Below, piece after piece: positions 1 to 10,631 of a stretch of DNA of 64,000 nucleotides. This DNA is from Serripes groenlandicus (taxonomy: Eukaryota; Mollusca; Bivalvia; Cardiida; Cardiidae). A program made the position numbers and the translations under genes. Numbering within the stretch: position 1 is the stretch's first letter; the number at the start of each line of letters is the position of its first letter. The notes beneath the pieces were generated by a model. That model did not search any database, was not told the origin of the DNA, and worked only from the letters and a program-made list of their open reading frames with translations. The DNA lies in the NCBI GenBank assembly GCA_031761405.1, contig JASEVX010000013.1, positions 46,880,143 to 46,944,142 of the forward strand, in the 5' to 3' direction.

Positions 1-241
1 TTTGGTAATTCTCTAAAAATCAAAATGGTTATATTAATACATACAGTTGAAAACATCTTGCCTCATAAGGAGAAATTTATTATATTGCCACACTGTTTCC
101 TAAAAGTCGGCTGCAGCAGATGCGTCAGCAAGTTGAAAAGGGTTAAATTGTTAATTGCTAATAGCATTTGAAGTTAGTATAATGAATGAAAAGAATGGGC
201 AAATATTTACTGTTTATTCATGATAATCTGATGTCTATATC

Positions 242-471
242 AACCCTTTTTACTTGTAGACGCACTTTGACGCAACTGTCGCGGCTGACTTTTGAAAACA
301 TTGCGGTAAAAGAAGAAATTGCTCAGAACGAGCTATTTATCCTTTTGCCACAATGTTTTCAACTCTTTTAAACTAATTAAACTCTCTCATTTGTTGATTT
401 TTTTTTACATTTGTGTATATAAGTTTTCAAAGTCGTCTGATGCAGAATTGTTTTATGTGGGAAAGGGTTAA
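242..471. mobile_element. piggyBac-like foldback MITE
   Basis: Inverted ends of the type AACCCTTT and GGGAAAGGGTTAA, with an inner inverted pair around GAAATTGCTCAGAACGAGC. The right TTAA (468-471) is intact; the left is degraded. A second element begins from the same TTAA. Confidence 0.7.
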
Positions 472-545
472 CCCTTCTCTACATTGTTTACACATTTGGT
501 GCAGACTACTTTGGAAAACATTGTTGCAAGAGGAGTAAAAATGTT
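468..545. mobile_element. MITE half, sharing its TTAA with the previous copy
   Basis: TTAACCCTTCTCTACATTG, then GTGCAGACTACTTTGGAAAA and ACATTGTTGCAAGAGGAG: one arm of the foldback MITE family. Confidence 0.6.
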
Positions 546-1324
546 CTATCTGTCTAACTATATTTGATGCTTAACTCTCAGTATAGAAATTGTCCATACT
601 TTTTCCAGGATGTTGCCCTAGATTGACAATCGGGCGACTTCATTTGTCGTGAAATAAGAATATCCTTTGAATATTTTTGATATTTAAATGGCAAACAATT
701 CTGATTTCAGGTGAGACAGCTCGTTACGAGCTGATTCACCTGATTCTGTATTGTTGCAAAATCCTCAATATTGCCATTGGCGGTGAAATAGTTGATTGAA
801 ATGTTCAAATAAAATTCCCATAGACTAATGGATCGAAAACAATGTTAAAACCTTCCATTTCACTATCATCCCGAAATACAATTAACATTTCTTGTATTCA
901 ATTTCTACCTAAAATCAAATAAAATTTCTGAAGGGGGATGGGTAAACAGATGCATCAGGGGTTTTACTAAACAGTGTCAACTTCTTCTTTTGCTATAATG
1001 TTTTCAACTTTATTCAATAATTCCCCTTTTGGAGATTTTTTATAGTTTTATCAAGATGTTTACTGCAAATTTGTTGATTGTGGGAAAGGTTTAAAGGTCG
1101 CTGGCACAACGGTTTCAAATATATATTGTTATAAATTGCAGTTACAACCCTTAAGCACGAAGTCATCGAGACGTATTTGAATATAAAATACTGGTGTATA
1201 GGATACAGGTGTAGGCCTTTTAATTAAGTCGATTTAACGCAAAACAATACCATATTTGTTTAAATAATGTGTTTTCAATAAAGGATAAAACTTGAGTCCA
1301 TTTAGCTGTCAGTTATTGACTATA
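546..1324. other. No gene seen
   Basis: AT-rich sequence with a MITE relic at about 955-1093 (TTCTTTTGCTATAATGTTTT to TGTGGGAAAGGTTTAA). Nothing else recognised. Confidence 0.6.
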
Positions 1325-1532
1325 AAATGGTAGTTATGGCCTTCCCTCCTTCGCGCTCAGGAGTGTGGGGTTAGCATAACTAGAGACCTAAATGCGCTCA
1401 TGGGTGTTGTGTTAGCATTACCAGAAACCTAAATATAAAAGTATATATACATGTATCTGGCATTACGATTGACTCGCTGGTGTCGGAAAATGGAAAAGTT
1501 TTTCTGACACGTTACCCAGGAAACACGTTTAG
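1325..1532. repeat. Dispersed repeat, uninterrupted relative of the 45.9/53.4-kb site
   Basis: TTCGCGCTCAGGAGTGTGGG, AGCATAACTAGAGACCTAAA and CGCTGGTGTCGGAAAATGG recur at 45880-45980. GTTACCCAGGAAACACG recurs at 53376-53395. The second copy is therefore split by the 7.4-kb element. Confidence 0.8.
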
Positions 1533-1743
1533 TTTTGTTTAATTGAGATTTTCGCCGATTTTTAACATTATTTTATTTATGTTACGGCGACAGTTAACTT
1601 ATTCATGATGCGTGGGTAAACACATAACGTAGAGAATGTGCCTTGATCAAGGGCACCTCAACCATGACCGCCGCACATAGGTATGGAACACAAGACGCCT
1701 GGTTCCAAATTCCCGAAAACTGAAACCACTCGGCCACGGCGGA
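1533..1743 (-). mobile_element. tRNA-headed SINE, minus strand
   Basis: The complement reads CCGCCGTGGCCGAGTGGTTT (box A), then the core with CATGGTTGAGGTGCCCTTGA and CATGAATAAGTTAACTGTCG, and a decayed tail. Box B is degraded. The frame at 1683 overlapping it is a by-product. Confidence 0.75.
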
Positions 1744-2699
1744 TCAAATCTGTTCAGAAAAGCAAACAGGCACATTTTCTCATGCACTGGATTAAGTTCT
1801 ATGGTGTATTCGGGATTCTTCATGGGTTGATGTATGTGTTGCTGCAAACACCCTGTACTTTGTTTTCCGGGAAGATGGCTTATTTAAGAATAACAATTTG
1901 CCCCATACAGACGATTTTTGACATATCCGCAGCAGACAAGTTTTGAAAACACTTTGACAAAAGGAGAACATGTCTCCTTTTGCCATCATGTTTTTAACTT
2001 CAATCAATAACATACCATAATTTAAACGGAGGTTCCACATCCACAAAGCGGCAGTATGTTTTGTATCTGGAAACATACCAGAATAACTAGAACAACTGTT
2101 ATGATATTCATGTTTTTTATATTTTTAATGTGTATTCACAGACATTCAACACAAGACATGCACAAAACAAACGTTTTCAAAGGAACACAAAATGTCAACA
2201 TATCAGTATGTGACAGTGACCAGTTGACCCCCCTTCTAATATATAAAGAAATCGTTCTATTTATAGAATTTAATGTAGAAATACTTTAAGAACATAATAG
2301 TGTTTTTTTAAGTAACAGTATTTTGAAGAAAAAAAAATCGATATCTAAATTCCGCAGTATTTTCTAACTGAGCCTGCAGCGGAGATATTGAAAGATATCT
2401 GTTTAATGTACAAGTGCATCAATGTAGAGATGGCTTTTGTCAAACTTCAGCAACTGATATAACATAAAGACATTGAAAGTTATCTGTATCATTGTCAGTT
2501 TTATTAATTATTATTAGTGACAGATTTTGTCAAGCTCCAGTGACTCATAAATTACAAAGACATTAAAAGTTATGTTTCATGGGCAGTTTTATTAATTATA
2601 ATTAGTGACCGCTTTTGTCAAACTTCAGCAACTGATACAACAAAAAGAGCTTTTTAAGAAACATAGATTATACATGCCATCCTAATAAGAACCAATAAC

Positions 2700-2893
2700 T
2701 CAACCCTATCCCACATACATACACATTATGATGCCTCTGCAGTGAACTACTTTTGTCAAAAGAAAAAAATGCACATCATGATTTTTATAGCAGTGTATTT
2801 GATTGTATTCTTTTTGTAGAGATATCCCAACATTTTTGCTAGATCTTTTCAAAGTCATCTGCTACAGATTTGTTATACATGAGAAATGGTTAA
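2700..2893. mobile_element. Foldback MITE (partner at 54513-54703)
   Basis: CAACCCTATCCCACATACAT to AGAAATGGTTAA, with GCCTCTGCAGTGAACTACTT near one end and AAAGTCATCTGCTACAGATT near the other. Present in both copies of the segmental duplication. Confidence 0.7.
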
Positions 2894-3404
2894 AACAAGA
2901 AAGCCAAAGTGTGACATATATATGATGGGGGTCAGTGATCCTTTACATCAGGGTGGGTGTTTAATACACTCACCCTGTTTACATGTAGAAGAATCAAACT
3001 TTCTTGTTTCATAAATGAAGCCTTTACTTATCTTAATTTGGTGATAATTCATCAACACAAACCATCACACTTTTTACACACAAATAAAGTCATACTTTAA
3101 AAAAAATTGCATTGATTGAAAATAATACATAGGTTAATTCGCATTGCATTGTTCATATAAAACACTTTTTATATAGTATAATAGATCTACAGCAACCTAT
3201 AAGACGTGACTTTCCCACAAACCTTGGTTTCACACTCAACAATTCTAATCAGCTATAACCACTTACCATTAGGCGCCCCTGCAGCAGACAAGATCTAAAA
3301 AATATTGTTCCAAAAGGTGAAATTACTCATTACTTGCAATTTCTCCTTTTTGCAATGAAGTTCTCACCTCTATTCAATGATTATACTTGATTTGTTGTAT
3401 GTGT

Positions 3405-3617
3405 CAACGCTTTCCCACATATAGATGCTTTCTGACATATCTGCATCAGACGACTTTTGAAAACATTGCGACAAAAGTAGAAATTGCTTAAAACGACCAA
3501 TTTCCCCCATTTGCCACAATTTTCTCACCTTTTTTTAAGTAATTATACATTTATACGGTTTTGAGTAGATATTTTCAGTTGTCAGCTGCAGATTTATTGT
3601 ATGTGGGAAATGGTTAA
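3405..3617. mobile_element. Foldback MITE
   Basis: CAACGCTTTCCCACATATAG to TATGTGGGAAATGGTTAA; inner pair GACAAAAGTAGAAATTGCTT and CAATTTCCCCCATTTGCC. A partial copy (3272-3403) precedes it directly. The homologue in copy B is at 55179-55325. Confidence 0.7.
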
Positions 3618-4366
3618 AGTGGTGTCATGCCTTATTGCTGTTGGTTTATCTAAAATATACAGATTTTCTTCACCATTGAATATTTGATATGGACATCCTC
3701 TCCAGAGTTATTAACTCAAATAAAATCAAAGAGTATGTCAGCACAGGTTTGTACATAAATATGGCATGAAAGAAAATACTAGTTACAAACATTGAATGGT
3801 AAATTATCTCTATATTACACACACAATTGGTGAAGGAAATTAAAGTAATTTCTCGTAACTGGCATGATAATTAATAAATGGTGCGTTCATGGAGAAAACA
3901 TAAATTGTATTGATCCGTGCAGCTGATATTCCGCCATTTTCCTATAAGGAAATAAAGGCATATTTCTATAACTATAGCATATGTGGATGAAATTTAACAG
4001 AAATTAGATGGCTGTTTTAACTGACCTTTGCGATCAAGGGCATTTCACAGGATATCCATATTTTAACTTGACCTAGATATCTTTAAGACAGACATTTTAA
4101 CGAAATTTCAAACTTCTGAATCAAAAATTGCAGCCTCTAAGGTGTTAACAAGATTTTCCTTCAATTTGACCTACTTTTTGACCCGACATGACCCATGTTC
4201 GAACTTGACCTACATATCATCAAGACAAACATTCTGATAGAGTTTCAACATGCTCAACCTCATATGGCCCAGTTTCGAACTCGTCCAAAATTTGATGGAG
4301 ATGAATGTTCTAATGAACTTTCATCAAGATTGGATGCAAAATGTAGCCTGTAGAGTGTTATGACCC

Positions 4367-7022
4367 CAGTTACACAGACGGTCGGTCCCCAATCGGTCAT
4401 TTTATTTTAAATTTACTCGCCGTTTTGATTGTTTGTCATGCGTGATTAGTTCTGGTTTTCTGTGTAAACAGCCATCGGTGATGGACAAGTGTTCAATCTG
4501 TTAAACAAACATTTCATGGGTTGCTGGTAGGTGACCGAAAGCAACTCAAACGGGGTTGGAACGGTGATAAGGATGTTTTCATCGATAAAAATGTTGAAAT
4601 ACTATCGGTTTTTATCGCTTGTTAATCGGAGCTAAATCGGGTGCAACGCTGATTAATCGGTGTTTGCTAGCTAGTCATCAGTGGTTAAACACTTTCCGTC
4701 AGATATGGCAGGTGATTCATATTTGGTTATCTTTGTCCGATCGGAGATATCGGTGATTAATAGCTTGCATATCTCTTGATATAGGTTGCTGTCAGTTCTT
4801 TTATTAAAACAATATGTTTAAGTGATGAAAACCGATGATTTTTTTGCAGTTGAGTTGACTGATTGGCCACATACAAATTTAAACCCACCGATGACACGAT
4901 GGCGGCAATCGATTGATCACAGATTGAATCCCCAGTAACCACCGATCAAAACCGACGAAATCCCACATTTTAATTCTCATATTTTTTCTATCGGTGGCAA
5001 GAATTAGTTGATCGGTTGCTTATCGGTGGCTCATCGGTGATATCGGTTGTAGACAGGTTGTCAATCGGTTATTTGTAAAAAAAAATCAGCGATCGAGAAT
5101 TTTAAACATGTTTAAAAATCCCAATCGGTAATTTTTCACCGATAAAACTTATCTTTCCCCAATAGCAGTTGATAGGTGGAAAACAAGCGACCAATAGGTG
5201 ATATCGGTGTTAAATACGTTAAACAAGAGGGCCATGATGGCCCTGGAATCGCTCACCTGATTTTTTTTTTCACTTTAGCTATATAAGCCCCGCCATCTGG
5301 CGGGCATAGTTTCCAACCAATCAACTTGGCTTTAAGGAATCTGATAGAGGGTCACCCTAGGAACATTTCTACAAAATTATTTGAAAATCGGCCTGACACT
5401 TTTGAAGGAGAAGATTTTTTAAGTTTTCACTATAGCAATAAAAGGCAAAATAGCCCCGCCCCCTGGCGGCCATGTTTTTTGACCAATCAACATGGCTTGA
5501 AGGAATCTGATAGAGGGTCATCCAAGGAACAATTCTACAAAATTATTTGAAAATCGGCCCGACACTTTTGGAGGAGAAGATTTTTTAAGTTTGCACTATA
5601 GCTATATAAGGCAAAAAAGCCCCGCCCCCCCTGGGGGCCATGATTTTCGACCAATCAACATGGCTTAAAGGAATCTGATAGCGGGTCATCCAAGGAATAT
5701 TTCTACAAAATTATTTGAAAATCGGCCTGACACTTTTGGAGGAGAAGATTTTTTAAGTTTTCACTATAGCCATATAAGGCAAAAAAGCCCCGCCCCCCTG
5801 GCGGCCATGTTTTTCGACCAATCAACATGGCTTCAAGGAATCTGATAGAGGGTCACTTAAGTAACATTTCTACAAAATAAGTTCAAAATCTGCCAACCAG
5901 TTAGGGAGAAGTAGAATTTTGAAGTTTTTTTCGTTTCGTTGCCATGGAAACCAGAATTCTGCATGGATCCCAAAAATTTGAAGGAATTCTGGTGAGGTCA
6001 TTGAGAGGATGCTTTCTGTGAAGTTTCATCCCAATTGACCCACCGGTTACTGAGGAGAAGATGTTGAAGATTTTTTAAGGTTTGCACTATAACCATAAAA
6101 GGCAAAATAGCCCCGCCCCCTGGTGGCCATGTTTTTGACCAATCAACATGGCTTGAAGGAATCTGATAGAAGGTCACCCAAGGAACATTTCTACAAATTT
6201 ATTTGAAAATCGGCCTGACACTTTTGGAGAAGAAGATTTTTTAAGTTTGCACTATAGCCATATAAGGAAAAATAGCCCCGCCCCCCCTGGCGGCCATGTT
6301 TTTCGACCAATCAACATGGCTTGATGGAATCTGATAGAGGGTCACCCGAGGAACATTTCTACAAAATTATTTGAAAATCGGCCTGACACTTTCGGAGGAG
6401 AAGATTTTTTAAGAATTTTGATGTTTTTTCATTTCGTTGCCATGGAAACCAGAATTCTGCATGGATCCCGAAAATTTTAAGGAATTCTGGTGAGGACATT
6501 GAGAGGATGCTTTCTGTGAAGTTTCATCCCAGTTGACCCACCGGTTACAGAGGAGAAAATGTTGACGGACGACGGACGACTGACGACGGACGACGGACGC
6601 CGGACATAGGGCGATCACAATAACTCACCTTGAGCACTTCGTGCACAGGTGAGCTAAAAACTACCGATCAGTCACCGATGGCTCTGTGTAACATATTTGA
6701 CGGAAAGTGTTTAACCACTGATGACTAGCTATCAAACACCGATTAATTACGCCCGATTTAGCCCCGATTTACAAACGATAAAAAACGATAGTATTTCAGC
6801 ATTTTTATCGATGAAAACATCCTTATCACCGATCCAACCCCGTTGGAGTTGCTTTCGGTCACCTACCAGCAACCCATGAAATAACTGATTGAACACTTGT
6901 CCATCACCGATGGCCGTTTACACAGATACCCAGAAATAATCACGCATGACAAACGATCAAAACAGCGAGTAAATTTAAAATAAAATGACCGATTGGGGTC
7001 CGACCGTCTGTGTAACTGGGGC
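4367..7022. mobile_element. Palindromic transposon with about 350-bp inverted ends
   Basis: 4367-4715 and 6675-7022 are inverted copies, starting CCCAGTTACACAGACGGTCG on the left and its complement on the right. The interior (4716-5222 and 6661-6675) is full of ATCGGTG/CACCGAT motifs. A 1.44-kb hairpin-type element (5223-6660) is nested inside. The whole sits in an older tandem-repeat element whose 3' end is at about 7080-7127. No clear target duplication. Confidence 0.8.
5223..6660 (+). mobile_element. Hairpin-type element, family 1 (GGGCCATGATGGCCC)
   Basis: Starts ACAAGA, then hairpin GGGCCATGATGGCCC, then arm GCTCACCTG. The body is about six tandem units of roughly 185 bp (marker AATCTGATAGAGGGTCA). 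Then a GACGGACGAC tract, a 3' hairpin GCACTTCGTGC, the complementary arm CAGGTGAGC and the end CTAAAAA. No coding capacity. Inserted in the palindromic element. Confidence 0.85.
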
Positions 7023-7134
7023 ATAACTGGGCTGTTAACAAGCTCAAATGTTGACGACGCACAACGGGCGGACAATATGTGATCACAATAGGTCTACTTG
7101 TACTTTGTGCATAGGGGAGCTAAAAAATAGTTGT

Positions 7135-7213
7135 GCTTCTGGAGGGATTCGAACCACTACCTTGAAACACTCAAAAGATTTGAAGTCCTGTGCTTAACAA
7201 CATAGGCTAAAGC
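7135..7213 (-). tRNA. Degenerate tRNA-like sequence with a long variable arm
   Basis: The complement starts GCTTTAGCC and ends GTTCGAATCCCTCCAGAAGC. The acceptor ends pair in 6 of 7 positions, box B is good, and a CTTCAAA loop and extra arm suggest a Leu/Ser/Sec-type origin. The D arm is poor. Likely a tRNA pseudogene. Confidence 0.4.
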
Positions 7214-7346
7214 ATTAAAATTGAAGAGTTTCAAGTGGAGGTGTCATTAGGCTTCTACTACCTTAAATCAAAGTTCAAAATATTCTTCATATAATAAATT
7301 GATGACAATCATGCACTCAACATAAAAATCCTCTCCAATAATTTAA

Positions 7347-8396
7347 ACAAGAGGGCCATGATGGCCCTGGAATCGCTCACCTGCTTTTTTTTTTTTGACT
7401 TTGGCTATATAAACCCCGCCCCTGGCGTCCATAATTTACGACCAATCAACTTGGCTTGAAGGAATCTGATAGAAGGTCACCCTAGGAGCATTTCTACAAA
7501 ATTATTTGAAAATCAGGCTGACACTTTCGGAGAAGAAGATTTTTTAAGTTTTCACTATAGCCATATAAGGCAAAATAGCCCGCCCCCCTGGCGGCCATGT
7601 TTTTCGACCAATCAACTTGGCTTGAAGAAATCTGATAGAGGGTCATCCAAGGAACATTACTACAAAATTATTTGAAAATCTGCCAACCAGTTTGGGAGAA
7701 GAAGATTTTTTCACTATAGCCATATAAGGCAAAATAGCCCTGCCCCTCTGGCGGCCATGTTTTTTGACCAATCAACTTGGCTTGAAGGAATCTGATAGAG
7801 GGTCATCCAAGGAACATTTCTACAAAATTATTTGAAAATCGCCCCGACACTTTCGGAGAAGAAGATTTTTTAAGTTTTCACTATAGCCATATAAGGCAAA
7901 ATAGCCCCGCCCTCCTGGCGGCCATGTTTTTTCACCAATCAACTTGGCTTGAAGGAATCTGATAGAGGGTCATCCAAAGAACATTTCTACAAAATTATTT
8001 GAAAATCGGCCTGACACTTTTAGAGAAGAAGATTTTTGAGTTTTCATAAGGCAAAATAGCCCCGCCCCCCCTGGCGGCCATGTTTTTCGACCAATCAACA
8101 TGGCTTGAAGGTCATCCAAGGAACATTTCTACAAAATTATTTGAAAATCTGCCAACCAGTTTGGGAGAAGAAGAATTTTGAAGTTTTTTTCATTTCGTTA
8201 CCATGGAAACCAGAATTCTGCATGGATCCAAATTTGTTTAAGGAAATCTGGTGAGGTCATTGAGAGGATGCTTTCTGTGAAGTTTCATCCCAATTGACCC
8301 ACCGGTTACTGAGGAGAAGAAGTTGACGCACGCCAGACGCCGGACAAAAGGCGATCACAATAACTCACCTTGAGCAAAGCTCAGGTGAGCTAAAAA
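7347..8396 (+). mobile_element. Hairpin-type element, family 1, second copy
   Basis: Same 5' start, hairpin, arm, tandem body and 3' end (hairpin GAGCAAAGCTC, arm CAGGTGAGC, CTAAAAA) as the copy at 5223. Copy B of the segmental duplication has the uninterrupted site near 60584-60597 and shows no duplicated target bases. Confidence 0.85.
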
Positions 8397-8428
8397 GGTA
8401 AGACAAGGCTAGACTCCACCAAATTCTA

Positions 8429-8610
8429 TCACAAGATTCCATTGGTTATATACTGAAAACCATCATAAAGTTTTGTTGTCAATGAATTAAGGCTAGACTC
8501 AACCAAATTGTCCACTTAAAGTTGTAGTTCCTCCGTGCCCGTAAGGTGAAATCTGTCCTTCAGAGCTCGAATGGTACTGACGCCTTTACTGAAACACTGT
8601 AACTGTGACC
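8429..8610 (-). pseudogene. PI4KB: PI4KB last exon, copy A, disabled
   Basis: On the minus strand the exon follows a good acceptor (TTTACAATTTCAG). It reads [40 protein letters not shown] and ITNGIL, then stops at 8429-8431. This is the known C-terminus of phosphatidylinositol 4-kinase beta, the Golgi lipid kinase that makes PI4P. The phase fits the preceding exon exactly (G|GG makes Gly). An in-frame TAA at 8516-8518 interrupts it between LQL and VDNL, where the family has Leu. One Gln codon present in copy B is missing just before. Relationship to the family is certain enough to name; the copy cannot encode the usual C-terminus. Confidence 0.92.
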
Positions 8611-8644
8611 CTGAAATTGTAAATACATTGATGAAAATATCAGA

Positions 8645-8817
8645 TAAACCCTTCTTCACCTAAAGACACACTTGACACATCAATGAGCAATTTCTCCTTT
8701 TGGCACAATGTTTTGGGTTATATTCTACAACTAAATATTAATAGAAAGACATATTTTAATCTATACGATTTCAAAGTTTGTCTGCTGCAGATTTGTTGTA
8801 TGTGGGAAAGGGCTTAA
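8645..8817. mobile_element. Foldback MITE, partial, in PI4KB intron
   Basis: AAACCCTTCTTCACCTAAAG to TGTGGGAAAGGGCTTAAC. It lies about 35 bp upstream (in gene direction) of the acceptor of the last PI4KB exon. Copy B has two such copies, 60838-61071 and about 61100-61223. Confidence 0.6.
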
Positions 8818-9107
8818 CTTATCTATTTTACATAATTTGCGAAACGAGCTCAGAGCTAATATAAATCAAGTGTATTCTAATCCAGAATTAGATCAGTGAG
8901 CCTGTACATTTACTCTCTCTGATCAGAATCTAAACAAGTTGACTAAGCTAAAATATAAATATTGATCAGACTGTGGATGAACAGGTTGATCTGAATCTAC
9001 ACAGTTCCCTAAATTCAATTTGCACCTTTTCGCTATTTATAAGTATTCTGGAAAACAAGGATAACCCCACACTGCCTTTTCAAGTTTGTAGATTTATTGT
9101 AATAGCC

Positions 9108-9291
9108 CTAAACCCTTTCCCATAATACTGATGGTTTCTGATGCCTCTTCAGCAGTCAACTTTTGAAAGCATTGTGATACAAGGTGAAATCGCTCATAAT
9201 GAAAAACTTATATTCATAAAGATATTCTAAATTTTTATCTAGATATTTTCAGTCTTCTGCTGAAAATTTGATGTATGTGAAAAAGGGTTAT
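9108..9291. mobile_element. Foldback MITE feeding a tandem array
   Basis: AAACCCTTTCCCATAATAC to GATGTATGTGAAAAAGGGTT. Its right end is repeated in the 91-bp array that follows. Confidence 0.65.
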
Positions 9292-9625
9292 TTTCAAAGA
9301 ACAGTATTCACAGGAAAAGATGTTTCACCTGCCAATATGTAAGTAAGTGAATGCAGATTTGATGTATGTGGAAAAGGGGTTATTTTCAAAGAACAGTATT
9401 CACAGGAAAAGATGTTTAACCTGCCAATATGTAAGTAAGTGAATGCAGATTTGATGTATGTGGAAAAAGGGTTATTTTCAAAGAACAGTATTCACAGGAA
9501 AAGATGTTTCACCTGCCATTATGTAAGTAAGTGAATGCAGATTTGATGTATGTGGAAAAGGGGTTATTTTCAAAGAACGGTATTCACAGGAAAAGATGTT
9601 TAACCTGCCAATTATATGTAAGTAA
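9262..9625 (+). repeat. 91-bp tandem array grown from a MITE end
   Basis: Four units of 91-92 bp containing GCAGATTTGATGTATGTGG, AAAGAACAGTATTCACAGG and CCAATATGTAAGTAAGTG. Copy B has about three units at 61690-61970. Confidence 0.85.
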
Positions 9626-9644
9626 GTGAAAGCTAACAGTCAGA

Positions 9645-9685
9645 TCAACAGGGATTGATTGATTGTGTGGTGTTTTAAGCCACTT
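9645..9685 (-). mobile_element. SINE tail fragment
   Basis: GATTGATTGATTG followed by TTTTAAGCCACTTTCAACA is the complement of the SINE 3' end (GTTGAAAGTGGCTTAAAAC plus an (AATC)n tail). The SINE at 9700 inserted right beside it. Confidence 0.6.
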
Positions 9686-9699
9686 TCAACAATTTTTCC

Positions 9700-9931
9700 T
9701 GGAATACGCTGTGGTCGAGTGGTTAGCGTCGGGGATTTCGAAACCGGGTGTCCTGGGTTCGATCCCCAGTCGCGGCACCTGGGTCATGGTGGAGTGCTCT
9801 TGGGCAAGGCAGATTTTCTAGCCTAGTACTGGTTTGTTTACCCAGGGATCATGAATAAGTAAACTGTCGCCGTGATATAACTGAAATAATGTTGAAAGCG
9901 GCGTAAAACCCTAATAAATGAATTAATTAAT
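9700..9931 (+). mobile_element. tRNA-headed SINE with target duplication
   Basis: Head with box A (TGGTCGAGTGG) and box B (GGTTCGATCCC), then a core with TCATGGTGGAGTGCTCTTGG and CTAGCCTAGTACTGGTTTGT. The 3' part GTTGAAAGCGGCGTAAAACC ends in an AAT-rich tail. Flanks TCAACAATTTTTCC (9686-9699) and TCAACAATTTTCC (9932-9944) are the target duplication. The core and tail resemble the V/Meta-type SINEs described in molluscs. Confidence 0.85.
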
Positions 9932-10167
9932 TCAACAATTTTCCAGTTATAACAGCGTTTCCAGGGTAAGCTAATAGTACTACTGATACATTTATTCTGA
10001 CAGCAGCCAGTCAGTCGTAATTCTAACCTCGCAACCCTGACCAATAAGGACGGCAGTCTTTGGTATGACTGACAGAGTAGTAGAGAAGTGATCAATGTTT
10101 TGTCTCCATTCCAAAGCAGACGGCACATAGACCTGAGAGTGGCATGGCCTATATCATAATAACTTAC

Positions 10168-10287
10168 CAGTCTGTAATATTTCTACAAGAGAAACGATTT
10201 TCTCCATGTTTTTCTAAAGTCTATGATGCCTTGTAAGATCAGGATCTTAAAGAACTCATACATGTCGCTCCCATCTCCTCCCATGAC
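10168..10287 (-). pseudogene. PI4KB: PI4KB penultimate exon, copy A, frameshifted
   Basis: Minus strand, reading [20 protein letters not shown], then RK, then after a one-base loss MEKIVSLVEILQTG and a consensus donor GTAAGT. It corresponds to the helical segment after the kinase activation region of PI4KB. The missing base lies near 10212, where copy B has the expected His codon (CAC). The acceptor is also altered: copy B has ACAG|GTC while this copy has ACAAGTC, so the AG is lost or shifted by one base. Two independent lesions make this a pseudo-exon. Confidence 0.9.
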
Positions 10288-10289
10288 TT

Positions 10290-10631
10290 GTAAAGCAATA
10301 CAATCTTAATTACAGTTACTTCAACATAAGTCTTAAATATCTGAACTGATAGACACCTTTAAAAACATCTTCGCAAACATAAGAAAACTCTTCTTAAATG
10401 AAGTATGGCAACGGAAAGAGGTGAAAACATTGTGACAAAAGTTGTCTGCTGCATAGGCGTCATTTTAACCTTTTAAATGCACATTTGTTGAATCAATGAT
10501 GAACTATTTTTCCCGCGCAGTCTCGCCCTGTATTAATCGGTGCTAACAGCAATTGGCCGGCTGCCAACTCCGAAAAATGGTTATAAATGGGTGAGCACCA
10601 TAATTCTCATATTCTCTGAAAAGTCTATCTA
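10290..10631. other. Decayed intron-like sequence
   Basis: Matches copy B only to about 10365. A MITE scrap at 10428-10500 (AACATTGTGACAAAAGTTGT, CTGCATAGGCGTC). No PI4KB exon with the HIDFG motif is found here. Confidence 0.6.

Larger units (their letters stand above)
1742..10365. repeat. Segmental duplication, copy A (partner at 53590-63500)
   Basis: Long stretches here reappear in the same order and orientation about 52 kb downstream. Matched blocks read by eye: 1742-3620 with 53590-55330, 7250-7340 with 60490-60580, 8396-9640 with 60594-61970, and 9990-10365 with 61975-63500. Base identity is high (roughly nine in ten). The blocks are separated in copy A by later insertions (4367-7022, 5223-6660, 7347-8396, 9700-9931) that copy B lacks. 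The duplicated sequence holds the last two PI4KB exons and their introns. Confidence 0.85.

Noticed and set aside
1683..2076. Two overlapping frames of 87 and 94 codons
   Set aside because: They cover a minus-strand SINE and MITE relic; the partner region in copy B does not conserve them.
7135..7213. Functional tRNA gene
   Set aside because: Poor D arm, mismatched acceptor stem and weak anticodon stem; kept only as tRNA-like.
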